Source: JAKPAM01 sp047601745
Lineage (GTDB): Bacteria > Pseudomonadota > Gammaproteobacteria > Burkholderiales > Burkholderiaceae_E
NCBI GenBank assembly: GCA_047601745.1
Contig: JASGIS010000001.1
Span: 1,922,001-1,986,000, forward strand
DNA length: 64,000 bases
Direction of reading: 5' to 3'
The translations under genes and the position numbers were made by a program. Position 1 is the stretch's first letter, and every line of letters starts with the position of its first letter. Shown here one piece after another: positions 16,243 to 24,519 of the stretch. The notes beneath the pieces were generated by a model. That model had not been told where the DNA came from, searched no databases, and saw only the letters and a program-made list of their open reading frames with translations.

Positions 16243-18906
16243 GTGGCACTCACGCTCGAAATCACCAAGGGCAACGGCACGGTTATTGCCCATCCGATGA
16301 CGCAGGCCAAGACCAAGGTCAGCGTCATGCCGGGCGATACCGTTCGCATCATCGACGCCTCGACCGGCCGCTCGCCGGTCAACGTGCGCGTCAAGCGGAT
16401 CGGCGATTCGCTGCTCGTCGATGGCCTGGAAGACGGGCAGGTCGTCGATCTGAGCGGTTTCTACGGCCTGTGCACGCCCGAGGCGCCGTGCGCGCTGGCG
16501 ATCGAGACCGGTAGCCTGTTCGGGTCGAGCCCGCTGATCACGCCCGCGTCGCGTCCGATCGCGTTGCTGGCCGACGGGCAGATGCTGATGTACGGCGCCG
16601 ATCCGGCCGCGACGTCGCTGGCGCCCGCAGCGGGAGGCGGCATCGCGATGACGCCCGCGACGGTCGGCGGCGCGCTGCTCGGCGTGGTGGCCGTCGGCGC
16701 GGCGGCGGCCGGCGGTGGCGGCGGCGCCGTCGTAGGCGCCGCGGTCGGTGCGGGTTCGGGGACCGGCTCGCAGACGCCCACCGCGCCGATCATCGAAACC
16801 GCGTCGCAGACCACGACCGGGGCCGTGCAGGTCCAAGGCACCGCGCACGCCGGTGAGACCATCACGGTCCGCCTGGGCGACGTCTCGCGCGAGGCGGTCG
16901 CCGATGCCGATGGCCACTGGGCCGTGACCTTCGAACGCGGCGCGCTCGCCGATGGCGCGATGCCGTTGACGGCGCAGGCCTCCGGTAGCGACGGGGTGCG
17001 CGGACCGGCCGCGGTCGAGCACGTCGTCAGCGTCGACCTGTCCGCGCCGGCGGCGCCGGTCGTCGAGCAAGTGGGGCAGGGCCCTGTCGTCAACGCGGCC
17101 GTGCTGGCCGACGGCGCCGGGTTCGAGATCCGCGGGCACGCCGAACCGGGCAGTCACGTCGTCGTGCGCTTCGGCGACGTCACGTACGGCGCCGTGCAGG
17201 CCGACGCCCAGGGCGGCTGGGTGCTGACCGTGCATCCGGGCGACGCCGTACCGGCCGACGGCACGGGCATCGCGGTGACCGCCACCGCCGCCGACGCGTT
17301 CGGCAACGTCAGCGCGGCGTCGCCGGCGCTGACGGTCGACGTCGATCGCGTCGCGCCGGCCGCGGTCGAGCAGGTCTCGATCCTCCATCGCACGCTGAGC
17401 GGCCTGGCCGAGCCGGGCGCGGCGATCCTCGTCGACCTCGGCAGCGATGGCGCACCGGGGCAGGCGACCGCCGACCTGACCGCGCATGCCGACGCCCAGG
17501 GAATGTGGTCGATCGACGTCCCGCCGTCGGCGCTCGGCGCCGCGATGACGATCGTCGCGCAGGATGCGGCAGGCAACGCCGGCAGCGCGGTGTCGGTGAC
17601 GCCGCCCGCCGTGCAGGTCGGCGGTGTCGGTGCGACGGCGCTGAGCGGCGGACAGGCATCCGACGTATTGGTCGGCGACGCCGGCGGCGGCCTGCGCAAC
17701 GGACATTTCCAGTTCTGGGACCTGCGCGATACGGCCTCGGTGGGCGGCGCCAATCGCAGCAGCGGCTGGAGCGGCGACGGTTTCGCGGCGCCGGCGTCGA
17801 TCGGCTGGGCGATCCTGAGTACCGGCGCGACCTTCGACGGCCGGCCGGTCCCCGTTCACGGCACCGACGATCCCGACGCGTTCGGCGCGCAGGTGATGGG
17901 CAGCTATTTCGTCGACGGGTTCGGCGTGCCGGGGCGCGGCACCGATGGACACTCGTTCGTCGCCTATGCGTTCGACGGCAGCGAGCGGGCGCGGGGCTGG
18001 GACACGTCGATGCTGCACGAGTCCGGCGGCAGCGGCATCGAACAGATCGTGCCGACGGCGCCGGGGGCATCGTACGCGCTGTCGATGGCCGTCGACGGGC
18101 TCGATGCCAGCCAGGCATCGTTCAAGGTCTACGTCGGCACGGACGACACGCCGCTGGCGGTCTTCGACGGCACGCGCAACGGGGGCATCGGCGAATGGAT
18201 CAGCGGAGCGCCGACCGTCGGCGGCACCACGGATGCGCAGACCTGGACGTGGACCGTCAGCGGCGCTGCCGGCGCGTCCGGTACGCTGGTGCGGATCGAA
18301 ACCTTCAACAGCCCCAGCACGGCGGTCAATGATCCGGGCGTGCGGGTGCTGGCGGTCGACCTGCAGGCCACGACGGCCGACTCCGCGCAGACGATCACCG
18401 GCGGCGATGGCGCCGACCTGCTGTACGGGCAGGGCGGCGACGACATCCTGTACGGCGGCGCGCCCGGCGCACCGGATGCCGCGCGCGACACCTTCGTCTA
18501 TTCGATGCAGCGGGACAACGGCCACGACGTCATCAAGGACTTCGACGTCGCGCACGATCGCATCGCGTTGATCGACGTGCTCGACGTCGCCGGCGTCTCG
18601 CACCGGCCCGACGCCTCGACCGCGGACGGCAGCGTCGGCGATCGGAACCTGGGTGTCGACGACCTGAGCGCCGCGGGCGGGCAACGGCTGGTCGTCACCT
18701 CCGCGCAAGGCGGCGACCTGCGACTCGAACTGTTCGATGCCGCCGATCGGGCGATCGGCTCGGTCACGCTCGAAGGCGTGGCCACCTCGGCCGGCAACGA
18801 CTCCGTCGCCGCGCTGATCGCGTCGAACCTGCTGGTCCTGACGTCCGATGGATTGAGCCATCGGCTGCTGGCCGACGCCACGCCGCAGGGCTTGCTGCTG
18901 GCCTGA
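16243..18906 (+). CDS. RTX/BapA-like secreted surface protein, adhesin 2
   Basis: A second, shorter paralogue of 887 residues. The prefix domain (about 1-85) is close to that of adhesin 1 (LEITKGNGTV, SVMPGDTVRIIDASTGRSP). A short hydrophobic Ala/Gly stretch (about 130-175) replaces the long Gly-rich linker. Three Ig-like units follow (for example HAEPGSHVVVRFGDVTYGAV). The C-terminal half repeats the split arrangement: LVGDAGGGLRNGHFQFWDLRD opens the inserted module, then GGDGADLLYGQGGDDILYGG and the end block FVYSMQRDNGHDVIKDFDV. GTG start at 16243, preceded by GGGGAG. A long palindrome lies directly behind the stop. Confidence 0.85.
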   Translation: MALTLEITKGNGTVIAHPMTQAKTKVSVMPGDTVRIIDASTGRSPVNVRVKRIGDSLLVDGLEDGQVVDLSGFYGLCTPEAPCALAIETGSLFGSSPLITPASRPIALLADGQMLMYGADPAATSLAPAAGGGIAMTPATVGGALLGVVAVGAAAAGGGGGAVVGAAVGAGSGTGSQTPTAPIIETASQTTTGAVQVQGTAHAGETITVRLGDVSREAVADADGHWAVTFERGALADGAMPLTAQASGSDGVRGPAAVEHVVSVDLSAPAAPVVEQVGQGPVVNAAVLADGAGFEIRGHAEPGSHVVVRFGDVTYGAVQADAQGGWVLTVHPGDAVPADGTGIAVTATAADAFGNVSAASPALTVDVDRVAPAAVEQVSILHRTLSGLAEPGAAILVDLGSDGAPGQATADLTAHADAQGMWSIDVPPSALGAAMTIVAQDAAGNAGSAVSVTPPAVQVGGVGATALSGGQASDVLVGDAGGGLRNGHFQFWDLRDTASVGGANRSSGWSGDGFAAPASIGWAILSTGATFDGRPVPVHGTDDPDAFGAQVMGSYFVDGFGVPGRGTDGHSFVAYAFDGSERARGWDTSMLHESGGSGIEQIVPTAPGASYALSMAVDGLDASQASFKVYVGTDDTPLAVFDGTRNGGIGEWISGAPTVGGTTDAQTWTWTVSGAAGASGTLVRIETFNSPSTAVNDPGVRVLAVDLQATTADSAQTITGGDGADLLYGQGGDDILYGGAPGAPDAARDTFVYSMQRDNGHDVIKDFDVAHDRIALIDVLDVAGVSHRPDASTADGSVGDRNLGVDDLSAAGGQRLVVTSAQGGDLRLELFDAADRAIGSVTLEGVATSAGNDSVAALIASNLLVLTSDGLSHRLLADATPQGLLLA

Positions 18907-18967
18907 GAATCTGTGTGAACGAACCGGACGCGCCGCTCGGCCTCGTCCGGTTCGTTCACAGATTCTG
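18907..18967. repeat. REP-like palindrome, copy 1, after the adhesin 2 stop
   Basis: Arm GAATCTGTGTGAACGAACCG (from 18907) pairs with CGGTTCGTTCACAGATTC (to 18965); including the next G-C pairs, the stem is about 22 bp with a single two-base bulge and a 13-base loop. It starts right after the TGA at 18904-18906. No T-tract follows. Related, more degenerate palindromes sit at 44126 and 45982, each also directly after a stop codon. Confidence 0.88.
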
Positions 18968-19352
18968 ACCACGCGAAGGGCCGAACCGGCCTTTCGTCTT
19001 CTGTCTCGCTGCGGTTCGCGGCCGCGTCCGATGGCGGCGTCCCCCGTCCCGCCATCGCGAGGCCGGCCGCCGTTGCGCATCCGCGCAGTGTTGCTTATCG
19101 GCCGTTCGCCACGATCGATCGACCGTTCGTCGGCTTGCGAACGGCCGCCGGGCGCATCCCGCTTGCCGCCTCGGATGGCGGATGCAACAAAGACGGTTCG
19201 GCGTTTGCGAAGGGATGGTGGACCTCACCAGATCCCGGGCGATCGTCTCCGGTTTCTCTGGCCTCGGTGCAAGCCGAATCATCGTCAACGACCACGCGGC
19301 GCGTCCGACGCCGCATCGCTTCACATTCTGTCTATCAGACGGGGGACATCTC
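18968..19352. other. intergenic region before adhesin 3
   Basis: The 385 bases between the palindrome and the GTG of adhesin 3 should carry its promoter. A purine run GGGGGA (about 19341-19346) precedes the start. The frame of adhesin 3 is open back to 19182, but that part does not resemble the prefix domain. No other gene is seen. Confidence 0.5.
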
Positions 19353-22300
19353 GTGGCAGTCACACTCCAGATCACCAAGGCAAACGGTACCGTCGTCTCG
19401 CAGCCGCTCGCGCAGGGTAAAGGCGTCGTTCAACTGGCGGCGGGCGACGTCGTTCGCGTCGTCGATCCGATGACGGGCAAGATGCCCGCGGGCGTCACCT
19501 TCAAGAAAGTCGGCCACAGTCTGGTGCTGGAAGGCCATGAAGGCCTGCAAAGCGTCGAGCTGAGCAACTTCTACGGCGCCGACGTGCAGAACGCGTCGCT
19601 GTTGGCCGACGGTGTGACGATCACCCCCGGCACCGATCTGGCCGACCTCGCGTCCGTCGATGCAGGCGCTTATGGCGCTGCCGCGGCCGCAGCGGGCAGT
19701 GACGCTGCGGCGGCCGCCGCAGCGCAGGCCAGCGGCCAGGCCGCCGGCGCGGCCGGTGCCGGCGCGACGACCGCGGCGCCGGCGGCTGGCGCGGGCGCCG
19801 CGGCTGGCACCGCCGAAGCGGGTGCCGCGGCGGGTGCGGCTGGCGCAGGTGCCGCCGCGGCGACGGTCCCGGCCGGCGCGGTGCTGGCCGGCGTCGCCGG
19901 AGTGGGAATCGTGGGCGCCGCTGCCAGTGGCGGCGGTGGCGGCGGCTCTGGAGGAGGTGGCCCGACCGCCGACACGACGGCGCCCGCCGCGCCGGTCGTC
20001 AACGATCCCGTAATCAGCGCTGATGCCGTGTCGCTTTCCGGCACCGCCGAGGCGAACAGCACGGTGACCGTCACGCTCAATGGCGTGACCAGGACCGTGA
20101 CCGCCGACGCCAACGGCAACTGGTCGACGAGCTACACGATCGCCGAGGCCGGCCACGACGCGCAGACGGCCAGCGTGACCGCCACGGACGCGGCGGGCAA
20201 CGTCAGCGCCGCGACGACCCACCCCGTCACGATGCCGCCTGCTCCGGTGCCCGATACCACGGCGCCCGATGCGCCGGTCATCGACATCGTGGCCGGCGAC
20301 GGCGTCGTCAATCACAGCGAAGCGCAGGCCGGGGTCGCGATCACGGGCACGGCCGAGCCGGGCAGCACGGTAACGCTGACGATTGATGGCACCGCGCTGC
20401 AGCCGGTCACGGCCGCGGCGGACGGCACGTGGACCGCCACGGTGCCCGCCAGCGCGCTCGCGGCGGATGGCACGGTAACGGTGTCGGCCACGGCGACCGA
20501 CGCCGCCGGCAACGTCAGCACGGCCGGGACGTCGAGTTTCGTCGTCGACCAGACCGCGCCGGCGGTGCCGACGGTCACGCATGTCGCGGTCGACAACGCG
20601 CTCAACGCGACGGAGGTGGCGGCTGGCTACACGATCGAGGGAACTGCCGCCGGTGCGGCGTTCGTCAACGTGACGTTCGGGACGTTGACGTTCTCGAACG
20701 TCGCGGTCGACGGGAACGGAGCCTGGACGGTCACCGTGCCCCAGGGGCAGGTGCCTGCCGATGGCGCCGCGGTGCCGGTGACGGCGACGGCGGTCGACGC
20801 TTACGGGAATGAGAGCAGTGCCTCGGCGGCGGTGGACGTATTGGTCGACACGGCTGCACCCATTGCGCCTGCTTTTGTGTCCGTGATGGCAGGGGGGGGT
20901 ATTTCGGGTAACGCGGAGCCTTGGTCGCACGTACTGATCTCCGATGGTACGAGTTCGGCTCCCGTGTCGATCGCAGTCGGTTCGACTGGGAATTTCATCT
21001 ACACCCCCCCCACCCCGATCGCGATAGGTGACACCTACACCATTACCACGGTCGACGCAGCGGGCAACGAGAGCGCTCCGGTCAACCATACGGCAATGAG
21101 CACGATGTTGGTCAACGGCACCTCATTGGGGGGCGCGGGTGATCAGATCCTGCGGGGCGCCGGCGGCAACGACGTCCTGATCGGCGACACTGGTGGCGGC
21201 CTGCGTAACGGCGGCTTCGAGTATTGGGATCTGTACGGTACGAATGCGACCGGATCGTTCGCTGATAATCCCATCGCGTTCGTCGATCCCGCAGGTCTGG
21301 GCTGGACCGTGCTGGCGAGCGGCGGGGCATTCAACGGCGGGCCCGCGCCGGTCAGTGGGCCAAACGCCGATACGTACGGCGGCCAGGTAATGGGTAACTA
21401 TTTCCTTGGGTACGATGACGGCGCTGGCGGTACGATTTACGGAACAGGCCAATCGGTTGTGACGTATGCGCCGTCGACGGCGGGGGGCGGCCATTATTCA
21501 TGGGATACCAGCTTTCTGCACGAAGTAGGGGGGTCAGGGATCACCCAGACCGTCTCGACCGTCGGTGGGCAGCACTACACGCTGTCGATGGATGTGTCCG
21601 GGTATACCGACAGTCACACGTCTTTCGAGATCGTGGTCAACAACGTGGTGATCGCCAGTTATGACGGCGTCAACGAAAGCTGGATCACTGGTCAGCCCGC
21701 GTCCGACGTTGCTGGTGCGGACGCTCGTACTTGGTCGTGGGATGTGACCGCGACCGGGGCCTCGACAGCGATCGAGATTCGTAGCTTCATCGATCCGTCG
21801 ACTCTGGCCAATGACCCCGGTGTCCTCGTGCACCGAGTCGCCTTCGATGCCGTGGCAGTGGGGGGCAATGATGTGCTGATCGGAGGTGGTGGCCACGATC
21901 TGCTGTGGGGGCAGGGCGGCGATGACATCCTGTACGGTGGTTCGTGGGACGGTACGACGGCCACCCCGGATGCTGCCCACAACGTGTTCGTCTACTCGAT
22001 GCAGTCACAAAACGGCAATGACGTCATCAAGGATTTCCGAGCCGGCACCGATCGGATCGCGTTGATCGACGTGCTGGATACGGCAGGTACTCATGACACG
22101 CCCGCGCCCTATGACGGAACGGCACAACCCACCGGTACCACCAATCACAGCGACACCAACATCACCGCCGACGATCTCGACGCCGGCACGAGCGCTTCGC
22201 AGCATCTCGAGTTGCACGCAGCGGCGAATGGCTCGCTGATCATCAGCCTGGTGGGCAATGGTGGGCAGGAGCTGGGTTCGGTCAACGTGGAATCGCTGCA

Positions 22301-22433
22301 ATATGGCACGGGAGCGGGCCAGTACAGCACGGTGCAAGACCTGGTCGCCCATGACATCCTTCTGGTTACCCAGGACGGCTTCAGCGATCGTCTGCTGAAT
22401 ACGACGACCCCGGGATCGATGATGGTCATCTGA
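19353..22433 (+). CDS. RTX/BapA-like secreted surface protein, adhesin 3
   Basis: The third and longest paralogue, 1026 residues. GTG at 19353 is chosen because the conserved prefix domain (VTLQITKANGTVVSQPL) starts there. After the prefix comes an Ala-rich hydrophobic region (about 100-205), then four or so Ig-like units (PDAPVIDIVAGDGVVN, VTVSATATDAAGNVS). The C-terminal half has RTX fragments, the inserted module (GGLRNGGFEYWDL ... IEIRSFID), RTX again (GGGGHDLLWGQGGDDILYGG) and the end block FVYSMQSQNGNDVIKDFRAG. Codons from about 20870 onward use clearly more A/T third positions than the first half and than adhesins 1 and 2, which suggests a recombined 3' half. A strong terminator follows. 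Confidence 0.85.
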   Translation: MAVTLQITKANGTVVSQPLAQGKGVVQLAAGDVVRVVDPMTGKMPAGVTFKKVGHSLVLEGHEGLQSVELSNFYGADVQNASLLADGVTITPGTDLADLASVDAGAYGAAAAAAGSDAAAAAAAQASGQAAGAAGAGATTAAPAAGAGAAAGTAEAGAAAGAAGAGAAAATVPAGAVLAGVAGVGIVGAAASGGGGGGSGGGGPTADTTAPAAPVVNDPVISADAVSLSGTAEANSTVTVTLNGVTRTVTADANGNWSTSYTIAEAGHDAQTASVTATDAAGNVSAATTHPVTMPPAPVPDTTAPDAPVIDIVAGDGVVNHSEAQAGVAITGTAEPGSTVTLTIDGTALQPVTAAADGTWTATVPASALAADGTVTVSATATDAAGNVSTAGTSSFVVDQTAPAVPTVTHVAVDNALNATEVAAGYTIEGTAAGAAFVNVTFGTLTFSNVAVDGNGAWTVTVPQGQVPADGAAVPVTATAVDAYGNESSASAAVDVLVDTAAPIAPAFVSVMAGGGISGNAEPWSHVLISDGTSSAPVSIAVGSTGNFIYTPPTPIAIGDTYTITTVDAAGNESAPVNHTAMSTMLVNGTSLGGAGDQILRGAGGNDVLIGDTGGGLRNGGFEYWDLYGTNATGSFADNPIAFVDPAGLGWTVLASGGAFNGGPAPVSGPNADTYGGQVMGNYFLGYDDGAGGTIYGTGQSVVTYAPSTAGGGHYSWDTSFLHEVGGSGITQTVSTVGGQHYTLSMDVSGYTDSHTSFEIVVNNVVIASYDGVNESWITGQPASDVAGADARTWSWDVTATGASTAIEIRSFIDPSTLANDPGVLVHRVAFDAVAVGGNDVLIGGGGHDLLWGQGGDDILYGGSWDGTTATPDAAHNVFVYSMQSQNGNDVIKDFRAGTDRIALIDVLDTAGTHDTPAPYDGTAQPTGTTNHSDTNITADDLDAGTSASQHLELHAAANGSLIISLVGNGGQELGSVNVESLQYGTGAGQYSTVQDLVAHDILLVTQDGFSDRLLNTTTPGSMMVI

Positions 22434-22458
22434 GTCGCCGCAATTTCCGCAGCGACAA

Positions 22459-22487
22459 AAGGCCGCACGATGTGCGGCCTTTTTTTC
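22459..22487 (+). terminator. rho-independent terminator after adhesin 3
   Basis: Perfect stem GGCCGCAC (22461-22468) with GTGCGGCC (22472-22479), loop GAT, then seven T residues. An A-run in front would make it partly bidirectional. Confidence 0.95.
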
Positions 22488-22500
22488 GGGCATTGGGTTC

Positions 22501-22529
22501 TTGCAAGAGTGACTGCATAAACTTAGTAT
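22501..22529 (+). promoter_or_regulatory. sigma-70 promoter of the FitAB pair
   Basis: TTGCAA (22501-22506) and TAGTAT (22524-22529) are separated by 17 bases, 35 bases before the fitA ATG. It starts immediately after the adhesin terminator. This fits the sigma-70 pattern but is untested. Confidence 0.6.
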
Positions 22530-22564
22530 TGCATTCATCGAAAGCAAGTGAGGTTTCTTGAATC

Positions 22565-22819
22565 ATGGCCATCCTGACGGTCAGAAACGTGCCCGATGAC
22601 GTGCATCGCGCTTTGCGTGTGCGGGCAGCCCGGCACGGCCGCAGCACCGAAGCGGAGGTGCGAGAGATCCTGTCGGCCGCGGTCAAGCCCGACAAGCGTG
22701 TGCTCGTGGGAGATGCCTTGGCCGCCATCGGCCGCAAGATCGGACTGTCCAACGAAGATTTCGCCGTCTTCGAGACGGTGCGAGACAAGACGCCGGCCAA
22801 GCCGTTGAGCTTCGACTGA
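22565..22819 (+). CDS. fitA: FitA-like ribbon-helix-helix antitoxin
   Basis: An 84-residue antitoxin of the FitA/VapB type. The N-terminus MAILTVRNVPDDVHRALRVR is the standard RHH DNA-binding unit of FitA, followed by ARHGRSTEAEVREIL, which is near-diagnostic for the family. The C-terminal tail (RKIGLSNEDFAVFETVRDKT) would bind the PIN toxin. It ends TGA directly before the ATG of the toxin gene (TGAATG), so the two are coupled. Autoregulation by the FitAB complex is expected. Confidence 0.93.
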   Translation: MAILTVRNVPDDVHRALRVRAARHGRSTEAEVREILSAAVKPDKRVLVGDALAAIGRKIGLSNEDFAVFETVRDKTPAKPLSFD

Positions 22820-23239
22820 ATGATCGTCCTGGGTACCAACGTCGTTTCCGAGGCGATGAAGCCCGAGCCCGACGCGGCGGTGAGACGCTGGCTGAACGAT
22901 CAGGCGGCGGAGACCCTGTACCTGTCCAGCGTCACGCTGGCCGAGTTGCTGTTCGGCATCGGCGCAATACCGGCCGGCAGGCGAAGGAACATGCTTGATC
23001 GCGCCCTGAACGAACTGCTGGATCTGTTCCGGGATCGGGTTCTGCCGTTCGACACCGATGCCGCGCGCCGTTATGCCGATCTGGCCGTGACGGCCAGGAA
23101 CGCCGGACGCGGCTTCCCGACGCCGGATGGCTATATCGCGGCCATTGCGGCGTCGCGGAGTTTCATCGTTGCATCACGCGACACGTCACCCTATGAGGCG
23201 GCCGGCGTGGCGGTCATCAATCCCTGGAAGAACGCATAG
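22820..23239 (+). CDS. fitB: FitB-like PIN-domain protein with a changed active site
   Basis: A 139-residue PIN-domain protein of the FitB/VapC family, normally a Mg-dependent RNase toxin. It matches the family from start to end: SEAMKPEPDAAVRRWLNDQ, the Glu in VTLAELLFGIG, the Asp in FPTPDGYIAAIAA, and VINPW at the C-terminus. The first catalytic Asp, however, is missing. The N-terminus reads MIVLGTNVVSE where the family has MI(V/L)LDTNVISE. The codon is GGT, one base from GAT. Loss of this metal ligand normally abolishes PIN nuclease activity, so this is probably a disarmed toxin that may still act as co-repressor. Confidence 0.9.
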   Translation: MIVLGTNVVSEAMKPEPDAAVRRWLNDQAAETLYLSSVTLAELLFGIGAIPAGRRRNMLDRALNELLDLFRDRVLPFDTDAARRYADLAVTARNAGRGFPTPDGYIAAIAASRSFIVASRDTSPYEAAGVAVINPWKNA

Positions 23240-23364
23240 GGCTAAGGCCGCATAGGGCTCAGGCCGCCACGAAGCGCACTTCCCCCGCGGAAACGACCCG
23301 CCAGGCCATCACCGCTGTTGCATCCTTGCCTCGACGTCTATCCCCAGCCGCGCGCCGCGCCGCT
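23240..23364. other. intergenic sequence after FitB
   Basis: No gene or terminator is seen in this part. It leads into the 113-bp repeat at 23365, and a further 199 bases without a visible gene (23478-23676) separate that repeat from the DUF3597 gene. Confidence 0.4.
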
Positions 23365-23477
23365 CGGTCGTGTTTCCGTCTCCGACCGATCTCGCAACGG
23401 CACCCGACAAGATGATGGCGAAGGGGGGCGGGGCCGGCGACCTGCCTTCGCTAACCCTTGTCTGGCTCACGGGTACT
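23365..23477. repeat. dispersed repeat of about 113 bp, copy A
   Basis: It aligns with 28763-28877 with two short gaps and roughly four in five bases equal. The shared blocks include TTCCG, TCCGACCGATCTCGC, GGCGAAGGGG and GGCTCACGGGT. Copy B lies right behind the rpn gene stop. Copy A has no rpn gene in front, so it may be the 3' scar of a lost one. It contains complementary AAGGGG/CCCTT arms. Confidence 0.75.
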
Positions 23478-23676
23478 GATCCAAGGCTGTGCCCGGCGGC
23501 CGGTGCCGCTGGGCGATCAGTTGCCGCTGTCGGCAAGTTTGCCGGTCCGGCAGTTGCGGGACGTAACAGACGTTGAAAGAGATGCGTGTTAGAACCCTTG
23601 TTGCGCTGCATGTCGCGCGCAGCCCGCGGCCGGTGCGAGCCGGCCACGAGTCCGCAACCTCGATGAGGAACGAACC

Positions 23677-24057
23677 ATGAGCTTTTTCGGCAAGATTTTT
23701 TCCAAGATTTTCCCGTCGGCCAATGCCGCCGAAGTAGTGGCCGCGCCGGAGGCTGCCGCGGGCACGCCGGCAGCGTCTGCACCTGCGCCAGCGGCCATCT
23801 CGCTGGGCGAGGTGGGGCCCATTCTCGATGCGCTGCCCGGCGCCGCCGGCCTGAACTGGCGCACCTCCATCGTCGACCTGCTCAAGCTGGTCGGCCTGGA
23901 TAGCAGCTTGGCCGCCCGCAAGGAACTGGCCACCGAGGTGGGCTACACCAGCAGCGACGAACCCGGCTCGGCCGGCTGGAACATCGGGCTGCACAAGCAG
24001 GTGCTCAGCCGCATCGCCGCCAACGGCGGCACTCTGCCGGCCGATCTTCGCGATTGA
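23677..24057 (+). CDS. DUF3597 domain-containing protein
   Basis: A 126-residue protein of the DUF3597 family. It starts MSFFGKIFSKIFPS, a short amphipathic N-terminus shared by the family, followed by an Ala/Pro-rich linker (about 16-45). The conserved domain (about 48-126) has LNWRTSIVDLLKLVGLDSSL and the C-terminal GLHKQVLSRIAANGGTLP. The function of the family is not known; its members are small, probably cytoplasmic proteins. ATG at 23677, with GAGGAACG shortly upstream. It is monocistronic, closed by the strong terminator at 24076-24114. Confidence 0.92.
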   Translation: MSFFGKIFSKIFPSANAAEVVAAPEAAAGTPAASAPAPAAISLGEVGPILDALPGAAGLNWRTSIVDLLKLVGLDSSLAARKELATEVGYTSSDEPGSAGWNIGLHKQVLSRIAANGGTLPADLRD

Positions 24058-24075
24058 TCTTCGCGCGTTCGGATG

Positions 24076-24114
24076 CGCCCGCCATGCAACGCGCATGGCG
24101 GGCGTTTTCTTTTT
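24076..24114 (+). terminator. rho-independent terminator after the DUF3597 gene
   Basis: A perfect 12-bp stem CGCCCGCCATGC / GCATGGCGGGCG (24076-24104) with a five-base loop is followed by TTTTCTTTTT. Confidence 0.95.
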
Positions 24115-24519
24115 CGTGTTCCGCCGGGCCGCGAGGCGAGCCAGCGCAGCAGGTTGACCAGCGGCCGCCCCGCCCGGTCGCGGTTGACGTCGAAATCCGC
24201 GTCGATAGGCAGCAGATGCCTCACCCTCAGCCGCATGACAGCCTCGGCGACGGAAGGGGCTGCCAGATCGAACGGCATGTCGGCGAGGTGTTCAGACAGG
24301 CAGCGCCTCGGTCAGCGAGCCCTCGACTGCGCGCTCCAGCGCAAAGCCGCCACGCTGCGCCCAGAGCAGGAAATCGAGCGCGCAGTCGTTGTGGATGTGC
24401 CGTGCCAGTAGCGCGCAGACTTCGGTCGCGACCGTCCAGGTGGTCGGCAAGCAGGCGGCCGAACAGATCCTCGCCCGGCGCGTGGGCCGAACGTGCAGTG
24501 TCGGGCTGTCCGTCAACAC
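24115..24519 (-). pseudogene. unrecognised, probably frameshifted gene downstream of the MmeI-like gene
   Basis: On the minus strand an ATG at 24517-24519, overlapping the stop of the restriction-modification gene, opens a 75-codon frame ending ALDFLLWAQRGGFALERAVEG...LTEALPV. The frame then stops (24292). Sequence with similar coding character continues in another frame from about 24300 (SEHLADMPFDLAAPSVAEAV, then MRLRVRHLLPIDADFDVNRD) to about 24120. Read together with one frameshift near 24297, this gives a coherent protein of about 135 residues that ends at the DUF3597 terminator. I do not recognise it. It may be a broken accessory gene or simply two non-coding frames. Confidence 0.35.

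Noticed and set aside
15925..19080. A long antisense frame through adhesin 2
   Set aside because: Only the last 70 or so codons (15925-16143) resemble a real protein; the rest mirrors the adhesin coding strand and has no domain signal.
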